A DNA stretch of 64,000 nucleotides. It comes from Linanthus parryae. Lineage: Eukaryota; Streptophyta; Magnoliopsida; Ericales; Polemoniaceae. Location of the stretch: NCBI GenBank assembly GCA_023055425.1, contig JALGPY010000004.1:114059504-114123503 (forward strand), written 5' to 3'. Within the stretch, counting starts at the first letter, position 1; each line of letters opens with the position of its first letter. A program made the position numbers and the translations under genes. The notes under the pieces are model-generated. The model did not search any database. It had not been told where the DNA came from and saw only the letters and a list, made by a program, of their open reading frames with translations. Below, in pieces: positions 1 to 12,930 of the stretch.

Positions 1-2590
1 TTGATTGGTGTTTTTGTTGATCGAGAGGCCGAGAGAAACATTGTTCTCTTCTTCCCAGTCCCAGTTGTTCTTTATTTGGGGAAAACTTCAGAAATTTTAT
101 TAACTGAAAATAATTAGGCTGATGAAGCCAATTACATCATCCTGTAAAGTTTTTGATGCCCAGTGGGGCTCTTCGTTGGATCACTCCTGATGGACATGGG
201 TTACAAGCCCATTTCGAGGATGAAGATGAGCTACAAAATTGGGGGTCGCGCCTGGCGTACTGTATTCTGAGAGTTGACAGTTGTCTCGTAAGCTGGACAG
301 CCTCATTTAATATTTCATCACTTTTCGAGCGACTATCCTATTTCCCTTTGCATCATCTTCTTCATCTCCCTTACAGTTGAGAGAGAATCCGTTTCCATCT
401 CCATATCTTTGCAGCCGGTCTTGAGGGTAAACCTTAAACCTTCGCAGATGGCTTGTCCTTCTGTCATACTGAGAATTATGCCGAAAGCCACTGGCATGGA
501 AATTTGGCGATGTAACGGCCTGAACCGTCTCTGATGACTCCACCAACGTCGGCCCTTGAGGTTTGTATGTCCCAGGCACCGTCGACGTTTAACTTGGTGG
601 TACCCTGTTCAGGAGGACGCCAGGTCTGAGATGGGGGGATATCGGTCAGGGGAGGTTTGGATCTGGAAGCTTTGAAGACCTCCATCTTCTCCACCGCCGA
701 TATGATTATCTTTGAGGCCTCTCTCCTTCTCTTGTTTGACCACATATCAGAGATACACATGCAGAGAAGTTTAAGAGTCCGGTCGTTCTTGTTGTTCATG
801 AGTTGATTCTCGATCCAGGAATTAAAGTTGAACTTCTTCAACTGTAGATATTGATTTGGGAAAGCAATCTTCCAAACATGTTTTGCTACTAGGCAACGAA
901 GGAAAAGGTGAGTTTCATCTTCTTCTTCTTTTCCGCAGAGTGGACATCTTAAATCAACATCTACTTTCCTCTTTCTCAAGTTCACGGTGGTTGGCAAAGA
1001 CCTCTTCCAACCTCTCCACATTGGAAAGAGGTGTCTCCTGGGAATTTTTATCTTCCATAATTTAATAAGCCACTGTTTTCATCACTGACTGTACTGGTAT
1101 TATTATTTTGCGACTTATTTTGAAGAAGATTGGTAGCAATTTGATACCCTGTTTTAACACTATAAACTCCATTTTCCGTAAAGTTCCATATGAGAACATC
1201 TTTTCCCCCTTTTTTGGCTAAAGGGAGAATGTCTTCAACATCCACTTGCCAGAAAGTTTCCATGACGAGAGGCTGCTAGATAAGAGGTGAACCCGTCGTG
1301 ACAAGAAGCCGTAAGAGAGCGAGATAGAACATCTCCACACAATAGAAACAAGTAGGGGGACAAAAGGCACCCTTGTCTCAGACCCCTTTGAGGTATGACT
1401 AATCCACAACTCTTACCTTCGTACAAAAAACTGAAACTTGACGTTGTTATACAATCCATCACCAATTTGATCCATTTGAATCCGAAACCATAGCGTTCCA
1501 TACTAGCACGGGTAAAATTCACTCCACTCGATCATATGCCTTAAAAATATAAATTTTAAGAGCAAAAAACTTCAAACTTTATCTTTTTTGCGATATTTCA
1601 TGGTATGAAGTAGCTCATAAGCTAACAAGACGTTATCAGTAATTAAACAACCCGGAACAATAGCTCTTTGGTAGATTGTTATAAGATCGAGCAGGATTAA
1701 CTTCAACCTATTTTCCATAGTCTTTGTCACAATTTTGTAGACAACAGAACATAAGCTAATAGGACGAAGGTCAGAGGGCTTTCTAACCTGATTTACCGTA
1801 GGAATTAAGGCAATAATCGTCTTGCTGAAATCTGTCATACTCCTATTTTCATTGAGGATGTCTAAGCAGACCATTTCCACATCCAACCACACCGTTCCCC
1901 AGTAGGCTTGGTAAAAAGTGGCCGGGTAGCTGTAAAAACCCGGAGCCTTGAGGGGTCACATTTGGCTTAGAGCTTCCTTCACTTCTTTGCTGGTGTAGGC
2001 ACTGTCAAGCATAGACATGTTTGCGCCACAAACCAAATATGGCACTTCATTTAAAAGGGGCTCCATGTCTTCCCTCTGGAGATTATTTGATGAGAACAAC
2101 TTGGCAAAGTACATCGTTAGAATGTCTATCACTTAAGTTTCACCAGTTCGCCAATTATACGACTCCAAACCTTTGATCGCATTCCGTGCTATCCTGATAG
2201 TAGCTTTTTGTGAAAGAAAGTCGTGTTACGATCGCCTTTTTACAACCATTGAATATGACTCATTTGTTTCCAGATTTCTTCCTCTTTTAAGCAAAAGAGA
2301 ATTAATATGTGTTTGATTATCTGCTATCTCTGTCCCGTTCTGCATGAATCTGTGACCTTGATATAGCATCTTCAACTGTCTCTTCAAATCTCGGATATGC
2401 CCGGCTATGTTTCCCACTTCTTTCTTCTCCCACTCCTTAAGACTGCTCGCTAGAATGGTGAGTTTTTCCTTCAGGGGAAGGCTTCCAGGCATGGACGCAC
2501 ATTCCTTCGATATTAGCTCCCCACTACTAGAGGATTGTTGCCAAAGGCCTCAAATTGAAAACGTCTATCACGATAGTTTGTCTGCCGATC
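1..2590 (-). mobile_element. 5'-truncated L1-type LINE relic
   Basis: Broken pieces of a plant LINE ORF2 follow one another in the right order on the minus strand. A linker segment with WEKKEVGNI lies at about 2492-2226, reverse transcriptase at 1892-1572 (RPISLCSVVYKIVTK, VPGCLITDN) and 1522-1235 (GLRQGCLLSPYLF), the zf-RVT Cys/His region at about 1021-800 (CPLCGKEEEDETHLFLRC), and the start of an RNase H domain (LNVDGAW, GGVIRDGSG) at about 590-480. The endonuclease half and ORF1 are missing, as in a 5'-truncated insertion. Many stops and frame changes separate the pieces. The right edge abuts an LTR fragment at about 2598. I could not place the 3' poly-A tail, which may lie left of the window. 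Confidence 0.85.
476..2492 (-). pseudogene. LINE ORF2 fragment (RT, zf-RVT, RNase H)
   Basis: These are the coding remains of the LINE relic: a non-LTR reverse transcriptase that would copy element RNA at a nicked target. Visible parts, in minus-strand order, are the post-endonuclease linker, RT fingers/palm with the QG(C/D)LLSPYLF signature, a zinc-binding region with Cys-x2-Cys and His-x4-Cys, and the N-terminal part of a plant-type RNase H domain. The palm YADD/FADD catalytic box is not seen in any fragment. At least four frame changes or stops interrupt it, so no functional protein is expected. Confidence 0.8.
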
Positions 2591-2597
2591 AGCCCCC

Positions 2598-3157
2598 CAC
2601 ACGTCTAATATATTTGAACTAGATTTGGGATTAATTAATATGATTAATTAATTAATTAATTAGAAGGATCAGTTTGCAACACCTTGCAAACTTAATAGGA
2701 CTAATATGCAAGGAAGGGACTAATCCTAGTTCATGTAGAACTATAAAGAGCCTTTATGTAGTTAACAAGGAGTTGTTGGACTATATAAAGGATGCTCTAG
2801 CTTCCTTCCCACAACTAATGCTTATAACATAAGTGAGTGGGAGAGAAAGCAAAAGAGAGAGCAAGAGACAAGCTAGGAGGCCCAACCCCCTAGCCGTCCC
2901 CTACCCGTCGGCCACCAAGAGGGAGGCCGAACCTCTCTTTGGTTCCTCGTTGCTTGATTCGTTCTTCCCTCTTTCTGCGATCCAAGCTAGCACTAGGAGA
3001 AGGAAGAATTAGATCTCACCTCTAGACGTGGATCAACCATAGAGACGGGGACATTATTCTTCGTGTGATCTCCCGAACCAAAAGGTACACATCTTCTATG
3101 TCCTTCATCATGTTATGAATGTCACTTCCGCTGCGTTACCTACGTCAAAACCCAACA
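2598..3157 (+). repeat. Truncated copia-type LTR fragment
   Basis: This stretch aligns along its length with 6726-7296, the right part of the solo LTR at 5898-7296. Shared blocks include the TTAATTAAT-rich start, GCAACACCTTGCAAACTTA, GTTAACAAGGAGTTGTTGGA with a following TATATAAAGG promoter-like box, and the 3' end ACGTCAAAACCCAACA. The 5' part of the LTR (about 830 bp) is absent, and an internal piece of about 45 bp near the 3' end is missing relative to the other copy. It ends in CCAACA like the full copy. No primer-binding site follows it, so it is a remnant rather than one LTR of a surviving pair. Confidence 0.8.
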
Positions 3158-4104
3158 ATATTAGGGGAACCGGTTACAAAACTTATGATAAAAGAGCTTA
3201 TAGTAAACTATATTATTTCCCCCGCTGTTCAAATACCATATGAGCTTATGGTTAACATGTTTACCATGTCCATCGTCCAACCAGTATACCAATCTATCTT
3301 ATTTGTCATATATCAATATGATACAGACCAAACTCACCAATTCATTAGTAAGTTTATGTAATCTACTTTATTATGTTATTATTATCATTTTCAAATTCTA
3401 TTATATACGTCTTTATTTCAACAATAGTAAAGCGATATTTAGGTGTTCAACATAATCTGATTTCATTAGAATATAGCAGACTAGTTATTTATGTATCTAT
3501 TCATTTATTCTCTTCTTTATTTTATTCGTACCGTCTTTGCTAAAATAAATTCCTTGTTTAGTAATGTCAGAAACTGTGACTGAAACCCGTAAGGTTGATT
3601 TTTCCATTAGGCTTATACAATAACTTCGTTGTTCATTTACGATCGTTGTAAAGCAATATCAAGTTGAAAACAGTCTCGAGAATGATGAGAGGGAGCAGTA
3701 GAGTGATACTAGTCAACGGACCCAACGCATCTCTGTCATATAGTATTATTTATTTAATTAGTTAATTAGTTATTATTAGTGTTTATTTAATTAATTACAT
3801 AGTATTACTTAATTCGTAACTCGGGTTTTCTTAACGCTTCTTTCCCAGTCCGTAAGTTGAACCATATCATTTATGTTTAGGTCGAGTCTATGTAAGCAGT
3901 TGTATTTTACAATAATTCATTATAAAATACAATTATAAATTCTTAACGGGTCTTCCTCTTCCCTTTTTCGTCTATATCTGCTCAATTTCTTAACCTCGTC
4001 TATTAATTCGTCTATCTATCGATACTTTCTTGTTTCATAGAGGTATATTTTTCTATCTCTTTGAGCTTCATGTGTTTGGTCAAGAGGACAATGAATTTGT
4101 ACCT
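3158..4104. other. AT-rich non-coding interval with a diverged repeat
   Basis: No gene is recognisable here. The segment at about 3690-3895 resembles one arm of the inverted repeat at 16371-16800: both carry GGGTTTTCTT(T)AACG(C/G)TTCTTTCCC followed a little later by a (T/C)GAACC motif. Positions 4044-4080 match the flank at 8967-8991 joined to 15896 onwards. Confidence 0.5.
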
Positions 4105-5897
4105 CTATAATGGACACTTAAAACTATGTGCTCATAAACAAAATAGCACCCAAACTATCATTTCAGTCAATTGACACCCTAAACTATGCATCTGTTATCA
4201 AACTAAGTCCTCCATCCAAATTTTGATAAATTTAAAAATTTATAGCTTCAAATTTATTAAAATCTAGCCATAAATTATATTTTGGTTTAAAACCTTTACA
4301 GAATTCCAACTTACCCTCCTCACTTCATCCCATGCAAGCCTAGCACAAACATAGAGTTGGGAACATGAACAACTGAATGTCCAAATGTTAATGCACCGAA
4401 CCTAACTAACACTCTAAAAATATAACCCAAAACAATTTAATCTCGATGGGAATTGCAAGAGACCAAAAACTACAAATCGTTTTTGAATTCTGATTTGAAC
4501 ATAAACTTCAGACCGTATTCGAGGAGTCATATCCATCATTAGTATGACAAGTGAATAGTGGTGATGGATCATTGACATATGGTTCGTGATGGAATGAAAT
4601 GGATGATTGATGAAGAGTGAAAATAGTGCTACTCTAGTAGACTTGTGGTTGGTGAGAGGAGGTTGATGTGGGTGTTGGATTTGGGGTTAATGGATTTCAT
4701 CAAAGAAAAAAGGTGGAGTTGGTGGAGGCGGAATGAGGATGGTATAGTTGCAATTTGATTATTATTTTAAATCAGAATACAAGTAGCTTTTAACCCGTGC
4801 GATGCACGACGAATTTTAAATCCAAAACAAAATGAGAATACAACTGAGTAGTTTACATATTAAAATTGTCAATTTAGTAGGTTAAGATAAACGAAAAGTC
4901 TAGGTGAACAAAATATTGTACAAAAAGTTGAACATAAAATGACGTGGATGAAAACATGTCATAAATAAAATTTCATAAATTCAAATTATGATAAAATTCT
5001 TAAATTTCATGATTAACCATAAAACGGATGGATGGATAAATTCTTAAACGCCTGTTACTTCTCCAAAAAAATACGATCTTACTAATAATTCATATTGCGG
5101 GTTTTTTTTTTTTGTAAGCTCATTCGAATATTGATGTTCCTCCTATTTAGGGCGATTCGAAATCTCTTTCATTTCTTAATTTTGCAAGTAAACCATTTTG
5201 TATCATCAATTATCATGTTTTGTAAAGTGAGGATCAATACATTTTGTTGTGTGCTTAGATTTATAATCAATGCGAATAAAATTATGTCTTGGTTGCTGAT
5301 TGGATACTCTCATTTTGTCATAAATGGATGATGACAATCTCTAATTTTTTATTTGTTGATTACATTCCACAATTAAAATTATAACATTTAAATGTATATA
5401 AATATATAATCTCTATGCTTTTTTGTCACTGTCCACTAATTTTCCCTATTTTTAAAATTTTGGTTAACTATTTTTTCTTAAAATGTTGGTTCAGTTACGA
5501 ATTTCTCGTAATATTTTTGTAAAGCTTCATGTGAATATGTAAGTTTAAATATACTCGTCATTCTATTTCATTGGTTTCTTCACAAACTCAAAATATTGCA
5601 AGTATGGTGGACAAAAAGTAATTGAAATAAATATGTCTGAAAAACTTGGAAAAATCAATCAAATGATTGATTGTTTAAATTGAACAATTAATCATCATAT
5701 CCGATAAGAAATTTCTAAATTATGAAGTCCCTTGTGTGGTGTATAATTGACAATCCTCATATTTTATTTCTAGTGAAGAAATTAGTTTTTTTTTTTAATT
5801 CACTATTCATTATTGCAGTTCTCTCAAACGAAGTGGCTGTATTAACACAGGGCACAAAACCAAGTTTTCATCCTATATGGGGATGCAAAGAAACAAT

Positions 5898-7296
5898 TGT
5901 TGGAATAGGTGCCCTAAAGACAATCTATTATTTAGTATGAACAATGTTATTGGCTAGAATATTCATTTATTATATATTGTGATATTTAATATAATGAAGT
6001 ACTTAGATACAATGTGTTGTTTATCTTAAATATCCCTAGTCCACTATATTAATTAATAGGACGATCAAATATAGACTAGTATGTGTGTAGGTTGATATGG
6101 AGATATCAAATCTAACACATGGGTATGCATTAGGAGTAATGGCATACTGGATTGACCCACGACGAGAATGATACATTAGATTATGTTAAAGTCACAATCG
6201 CTTCTCGTAGTGCTAATATAATTGCAATCCTTAGACTTGAAGTCACTAGATACCCTAGTTGTGGAATATCGTGCTTCGATGTTATCAAATGTTACACCGT
6301 AATTGGGTAATTATAAAGATAGCTATCGGGCATGATAGGAAGCAAGCTTAGAGATCGTAGTGATGTAGATAGGATTTGTCCCTCCCACATAATGGAAGTA
6401 AATATCCACGACCACTCGAGGGATGAGGCTTATTGAATGTCTGGCCAGATTCAGATAAATCAATATGGAGATATTGATGTTATCTGCTTGCATAAGCATA
6501 TTCCCAGGATCGAGGAACCATGGATTGGATATACAAGTGTGACTATTTATGTCTCGTGTCCGATCTGGATATGGAGACAAAGGATAGTGCAATATGAGAT
6601 ATTGGGCACAAGAGGTTTGTCGGGATCACAGACTATTTCTATTAGTTGGGTGGCATGGATGTGTTGCTAGACAGCGTTCCATGCTAGTAATAAGTTGCTA
6701 CCAACTAAGTAGAAACCTACGGGGTCACACGTCAAATAGAGTAAATCTAGATTTTGGGATTAATTAATAAGAATGATCATTGTGCAACACCTTGCAAACT
6801 TAGTAGGACTAATCCAAGTTCATGTAGAACTAGGATTAACCTTTATGTAGTTAACAAGGAGTTGTTGGACTATATAAAGGGGGCTCTAGCTTCCTTCCCA
6901 CTGAATGTTATTAGACATAACACAAGAGAGTGGGAGAGAGAAAAATAGAGAGAGCAAAACAAGCTTAGAGGCCGCCGCCCCTAAGCCGTCCGCCCCCTTC
7001 CCGTCGGCGCCAAAAGGAGGGCCGAACCCCTCCTTTGTCTCTCGTTGTTTGATTCCTTCTCCCTCTTCCTCCGGTTCAAGCTAGCACTTGTGAAGGAAGA
7101 ATCTAGATCTCACATCTAGACGTTGATCAACCGTAGAGACGAGGACATCATTCTTCGTGTGATCTCTCAAACCAAAAGGTACACAATTACTATGTACTTT
7201 ATCATGTTATGATGTCTCTTCCTGTGATCATTGGTGGGTTTTGAGTAGGATTAAATTTTTGTTATTCTGCTGCGTTACCTACGTCAAAACCCAACA
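5898..7296 (+). mobile_element. Solo LTR, copia-type (1.4 kb)
   Basis: The sequence opens with TGTTGGAATAGGTGCCCTAA and closes with CAAAACCCAACA, giving the TGTTGG...CCAACA ends typical of plant copia LTRs. The 5-bp flanks are ACAAT (5893-5897) and ATAAT (7297-7301), a near-perfect target duplication. A TATATAAAGG box at about 6871-6880 is a plausible LTR promoter. No primer-binding site or polypurine tract is next to either end, so this is a solo LTR left by LTR-LTR recombination. A truncated copy lies at 2598-3157. Confidence 0.75.
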
Positions 7297-8750
7297 ATAA
7301 TTACTAAAAATAAATAATACAAATTTTAAGAACTCACGGGCCTACAATTGTTTTTTAGACATTCTCTATTACTGATGATATATTGATGAAGAAAAAAAAA
7401 CAATTGTGCATCGCACGGTCTCAAAGCTAGTCTAATTAAACAATAAAGGTACAAATAAACTCGAATGTTAATGTAAAACAGCGTTTAAGTTCAAAGGTAC
7501 ATACCGCTGTGTTGAACTGTGTCCCTCAAAGCAGAAGATTCCTCCTGATGAACATTTTTCCCTACACCGCCAAATAAACGATGTAATTAAATCAAGAGCA
7601 ACAACTAAATAACAACCCATGAGAAAGGAAAAGAACATATCAAACACCAATTGATTTTCTTATAAAACATTCTGGAAGATAACATATCAAACATTGCTCT
7701 GTAGTATTACCTATACGGAGATGGCGAGTGAACTTTTCCCGCAAGTGTATGCCTTCGGCGGCGGCCATGAGAACTTCACATATACAAAAAAACAATTTTT
7801 TTCAGGAATAGTATAGTTTAATTTGTAAAAACAACTTGCTAGCAACGGCGAAAAACACATTCATTACGTTACCTCCAAGCAAAAAACGCACATCATTCAG
7901 TGATGGAGCGAGAAATCGGCAGCGGCTAGGAGACTATACGACTGTATTTTATGAAAGAAATAGATGGTTCATTTTAAAAACTCGCCGGATATGCGGGTGC
8001 GTCTCTGCTTTTCTAATTTCCTCTTGCGCGTCAAGCGAGCTAACTTACAACGGTCTCTCCGCTCCTCAATTTTCGTCCATCAGTGGGAGATAAGAGAACG
8101 TAGTGGGAGAAGAGAATTGCCGGAGAAGATGTAAATACCAAACATGAATTTTTGACACAATATGAAAGGAAGGAAGCTTCTAATCATATAAGAATCATAC
8201 CTCTGTTATAAGGGTTTCCTTCCTCGCCATTTTGGTAACAGAAATGTGTTTTTTTTAGAAAGAAATATGGGTTTTCTTCCTCGCCATTATGGTCACGAAA
8301 TTGACTATCAATTTTTATCAACTAAAATCAAGATTTCTTTCAGCATAACTTTTTTTTGGTGGAAGTTTCCTTATTGACTACAAATTTCTGCCAACTCACA
8401 TAAATAACTTTCCTTCTCATTATTGACTATGTTGACTACCGATTTGATTTATGTCATCAATATTGAAAATGTCTTTCGTTATTTTCGTTATGTGTTGGTT
8501 TTATACTTTCTTAAATGGACTCAATTAATTAAAAGGGCTTAATTAAATTTAAACGTCGGAACCCATTTTTTCATTTCAGTTCAAACTTTTCCTGATGTGA
8601 TGTAAATTTAAAGGCACATTTTTTTTCAGTTCAAACTTTGCAGATGTGAGATAAATTTAAATTTCATGCAATTTCATTAACTAACTGATATTTACGTGGC
8701 AATTCCTCAGTCAAAGTTGGGGAAGACATTCTCAAATAGTATATAGTATA
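7297..8750. other. Non-coding interior of the Helitron relic
   Basis: Only short unconvincing reading frames occur here. The sequence is AT-rich. The pieces around 7690-8130 that could encode 80-residue peptides show no known motif, no splice context and no conserved composition. Confidence 0.5.
7406..7430 (+). mobile_element. Helitron 3'-end signature, plus strand
   Basis: A short hairpin GTGC-ATC-GCAC (7406-7416) is followed after ten bases by CTAG (7427-7430) and a host T (7431). This is the structure of a plus-strand Helitron 3' terminus. Its loop and stem are nearly the same as those of the minus-strand end at 4783-4808. A matching 5' TC end was not found with certainty. Confidence 0.45.
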
Positions 8751-8991
8751 GATTTATTACTTATTTATAAAAATTTGAAGTTAATATAATATTTAACACA
8801 TATATATGTATATTAATTCTTATATTAACTTCAAATAACGGAAATTTGAATGGAGGACTTAGCTTGATAAAATATGCATAGTTTAGGATGTAAATTGGCT
8901 GCAGTTTGGGTACCATTTTAATTATCATCCCATAGTTTATGGGTCATTTTTGCACTTTTGCCTACATTTTTCTATCTCTGAGCTTCATGTG

Positions 8992-9488
8992 TGTTGTAAC
9001 ACAACTCCTGATTCAAAGCTCTGTTACCAGTTTGTTATAACTTTGGTATTCGAGCAAGAACGACGTAAGCGAAACAAGAACGGGGCATATATTTAACGTG
9101 GTTCACTAACGAATTCGTAACGAATCCGCTAGCTAATCCACGACCAGAACCAGATATTTTATTGAAAAGAGAACCCGATTACAATGCACGTCGTGGCCGC
9201 AACGGCCACGGCGGCGACCCGAAACACCCACCCGAAGACACACTCTAGTGAAGCTCTCAAAGGTTCTCATATTTGTCCCTCTGTGTGTGCTTGAGTACCA
9301 AAAAACAAAGTCCATTAAATAGTGATGTAGCCCATTACCAAAACTTGGACTCCAAGTCAAGTGAAACATGTTGCACCACCGCTCACATGACAAACAAAAG
9401 TTGGAAACAATTAGTTTCCAAATCACCAACTTTGACTTTGACTTTGCCTTGGACAAACTTGCCATTTTGATACAAGTCAAACCTAACA
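8992..9488 (-). repeat. Left LTR (3' LTR in element sense)
   Basis: An intact 497-bp LTR. It shares ATTCGAGCAAGAACGA, TTTAACGTGGTTCACTA, GATTACAATGCACGTCGTGG and GACTTTGACTTTGC blocks with the right LTR, and the TTTA(G/A)CGTGGTT(C/T)ACTA block with the solo LTRs at 19338-19762 and 31637-32134. Minus-strand reading frames across it have no known domain. Confidence 0.85.
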
Positions 9489-10529
9489 AATCTCCACCTT
9501 GACTTAAATCATCTTAGCAACTCGAATCATAACCTGATGCTCCTCTTCTCAAACCTGAAGCGGATGCGTCTCCTAGAGCCTGAAATGAGCAAGCCTCCCC
9601 AAATAGATGTTCCGCAGCTGTATGCGAAACCCGAATTGTCAAATTGTTGCTCCAACTACCATGCGTTCCTGCAACGAATGCGCCCGATGTGAATGCACTC
9701 CCAGAAACATAAACGAGTGCTCTACCTAGAACCAGACTCGAATACATTCACTGAGAAAGCAGGACCGAATGTATTCCAGATGGGCCCAATTGCGTCAGAC
9801 ATATGCACCATGACATAATGCCCATATATCGCTACCAGACCTGATGCACTTAGCGATGAGTGCCCCAACAGCAGTCATGCCCGATGCGCCCCGTATGCCT
9901 CAGACGCGCCAGATGCTCGCCAGAAACTGATCACGCCAGATGCGAGCTCAATGCGTGCCATAGTACACGCTCCAAAACAGAACAGATGCATGCCAGAACA
10001 AGCTCGTGCATAATGCGCGCCAGAACCAGGAACATATGCGCGTGCCAGAAATCTCACGCGCCAAATTCTCCATGTCGTTGCTCCAACTCCAACGAGTTCC
10101 TGCAACGCATGAGCCAGAACCATATTCAATTCACACGCCAGATGCTCCACGCCGGGAGCCGGATTGCGCCTGAACGTCAATTGCCGGAACGCTAGATGCG
10201 CGTGAACCGCCAGATTCGCGCCAGTACCGAATGCGTGCTGGATTTGCCAAATCTCTTGCACGCCAAATCAGATGTGCGACAGATTGCTCCGAATGGAGCC
10301 CATATAGCCCCCTCCGAGGGGATTCAAATGGAGGGTGTACCTGCTTCTGTCACGAACATATCGATCTTGATCGCCAAACCAGGCATCGTTCTTGGCGGAA
10401 TCTCGAAACCCAAGCTCCCGATAGCCTGCTCCACCTGAATCACGAAACCCTAGCTTTGAGTTCCACCAAAACGTTAAACCCTAGCTCTTGGCTCTAACCA
10501 GATCTTGGAACCTGGCTCTGATACCAGTT
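9489..10529 (-). other. Internal region of the LTR element, repeat-rich
   Basis: The stretch between the polypurine tract and primer-binding site is built from many short related words such as GCCAGATGC, GCGCCAGA and CCAGAACC, recurring every 15-40 bases. Its GC content is far higher than its surroundings. Peptides of 80-128 residues can be read in several frames but show no Gag, protease, integrase or RT motif. The primer-binding site is 10511-10526. Confidence 0.7.
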
Positions 10530-11770
10530 TGTTGTAACAGAACTGCTGTTTCAGAGCTCTGTTACCAGTTTGTTATAACCTGGGTATTCGAGCAAGAACG
10601 ACGAAAGCGAAACAAGAACGAGACAGGTATTTAACGTGGTTCACTAACGAATTCATAACGAACCTGCTAGCTAATCCACGGCCAGAACCATATATTTTAT
10701 TGAGAAGAGAACCCGATTACAATGCACGTCGTGGCCGCAACGGCCACGGCTGAAATACCCCGTTATTTAGATACGGGTATTATGTGTATTTTATATAGTA
10801 TTAAGTGTATTTTAGATAATATTAAGTGTTAATATGTTGAAACGGGTATTTTATAAAATTATTGAGTGTTAATATAATATTATTATAAGTATTGGGTGTT
10901 AATATGCTACTATTACATTTTATGATATTATTTGGTGTTAACATGACATTAGTATAAATTTGGGTATTAGTTATTATTATTTAGAAAGTTAATTTTAATG
11001 TTATAAACCATTAGGGGGTTTTATGTAGTTTTTCCTAACTTAAAGTGGGTCTTTTAAGTGAACTTGGGGGTAGTAGTTGTATAATGACTAAACCAGTGGG
11101 GGTGAAAGTGTCTTTACCCTATAATTTAGTCATCTTCTTCACCCAACAATGGAGGATTTGTTTCTCGTTCTCCATGTCCGAATCTAACACCACCTCCACC
11201 TCAAATCTTCACCAAAACTCTTGATTTTTGTCCCAATTCAATCCCAATTCGATTTAATCTCATCAAAACTCGATACTTTAGCAAAAAGTAAACTAATTTC
11301 GTCCAAAACCCAACCCGATTCGAAATCGAAAACTTGAAAGTGGGTTTCCTCATGGAGGTTGAATTCTTCACCTCTCTACCTTTATAAACCCATCAATTCT
11401 CAGATTTTAAACCCACAATATCAATCCCTCAACCTCTCAATCTCTCCTTCGATCTCTCTCTCAATCTCCCACACCCAATCTCTCTCTCTCACACCCGACG
11501 GGCTACCCACCGCCGCCGCCGCAGCCCGCCGACGGCACCGCCACCGCGCAGTCGCCCTCTGCCCGCCTCACCGCCGCCACCATCGGCCTCACCATCATCA
11601 ACCCGTCACTCTTCTCTCTCTGTTCGGGTAAGAAGAGACCCGTCTCTCTCTCTTCTTTTGTTTTGTGTTGTTTTGTTTTTTTTCACTAAACAGTCTAGTT
11701 AGTTGGTAAATATTAATAGTTGGAAGTGAGAGAGAACAAGTGGGGGCCTGGCCCAGTGGTTAGTTGGTAG

Positions 11771-12930
<1,160 letters not shown>

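Larger units (their letters stand above)
4783..8752 (-). mobile_element. Non-autonomous Helitron relic, minus strand
   Basis: The right end reads, on the minus strand, TCTATACTATATACTATTTG, the usual plant Helitron 5' terminus starting with TC, at 8752. The left end reads CGTGC-ATC-GCACG (a 5-bp-stem hairpin, 4796-4808), then GGTTAAAAGCTAC, the expected Helitron 3' hairpin followed by a near-CTRR terminus (CTAC instead of CTAG) at 4783. The flanking bases are A (4782) and T (8753), as expected for insertion between A and T. No Rep or helicase sequence remains. A 1.4-kb solo LTR was later inserted inside. The degenerate final base lowers confidence in the exact left border. Confidence 0.6.
4105..8960. 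mobile_element. Element bounded by ~125-bp inverted repeats
   Basis: Positions 4105-4230 and the reverse complement of 8838-8960 match as a long imperfect inverted repeat. Both contain (G)TACCCAAACT or GCACCCAAACTAT, then CCTAAACTATGCAT, then AAGTCCTCCAT(T/C)CAAAT. Between them lie a Helitron relic and, inside that, a solo LTR. No transposase coding sequence is visible. Long terminal inverted repeats without coding capacity are typical of non-autonomous Mutator-like or foldback elements, but I see no clean 9-bp target duplication, so the family is open. Confidence 0.55.

Noticed and set aside
2598..7296. One LTR retrotransposon with LTRs at 2598-3157 and 5898-7296
   Set aside because: The left copy lacks the first 830 bp, no primer-binding site follows it, no polypurine tract precedes the right copy, and the right copy has its own flanking duplication.
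9860..10261. Cys- and Ala-rich peptides in the LTR element
   Set aside because: They arise from reading the CCAGATGC-type repeats in several frames; none has a family motif.
11359..11631. His/Arg-rich peptide
   Set aside because: It is translated low-complexity (CGC)n/(CT)n sequence within an LTR.
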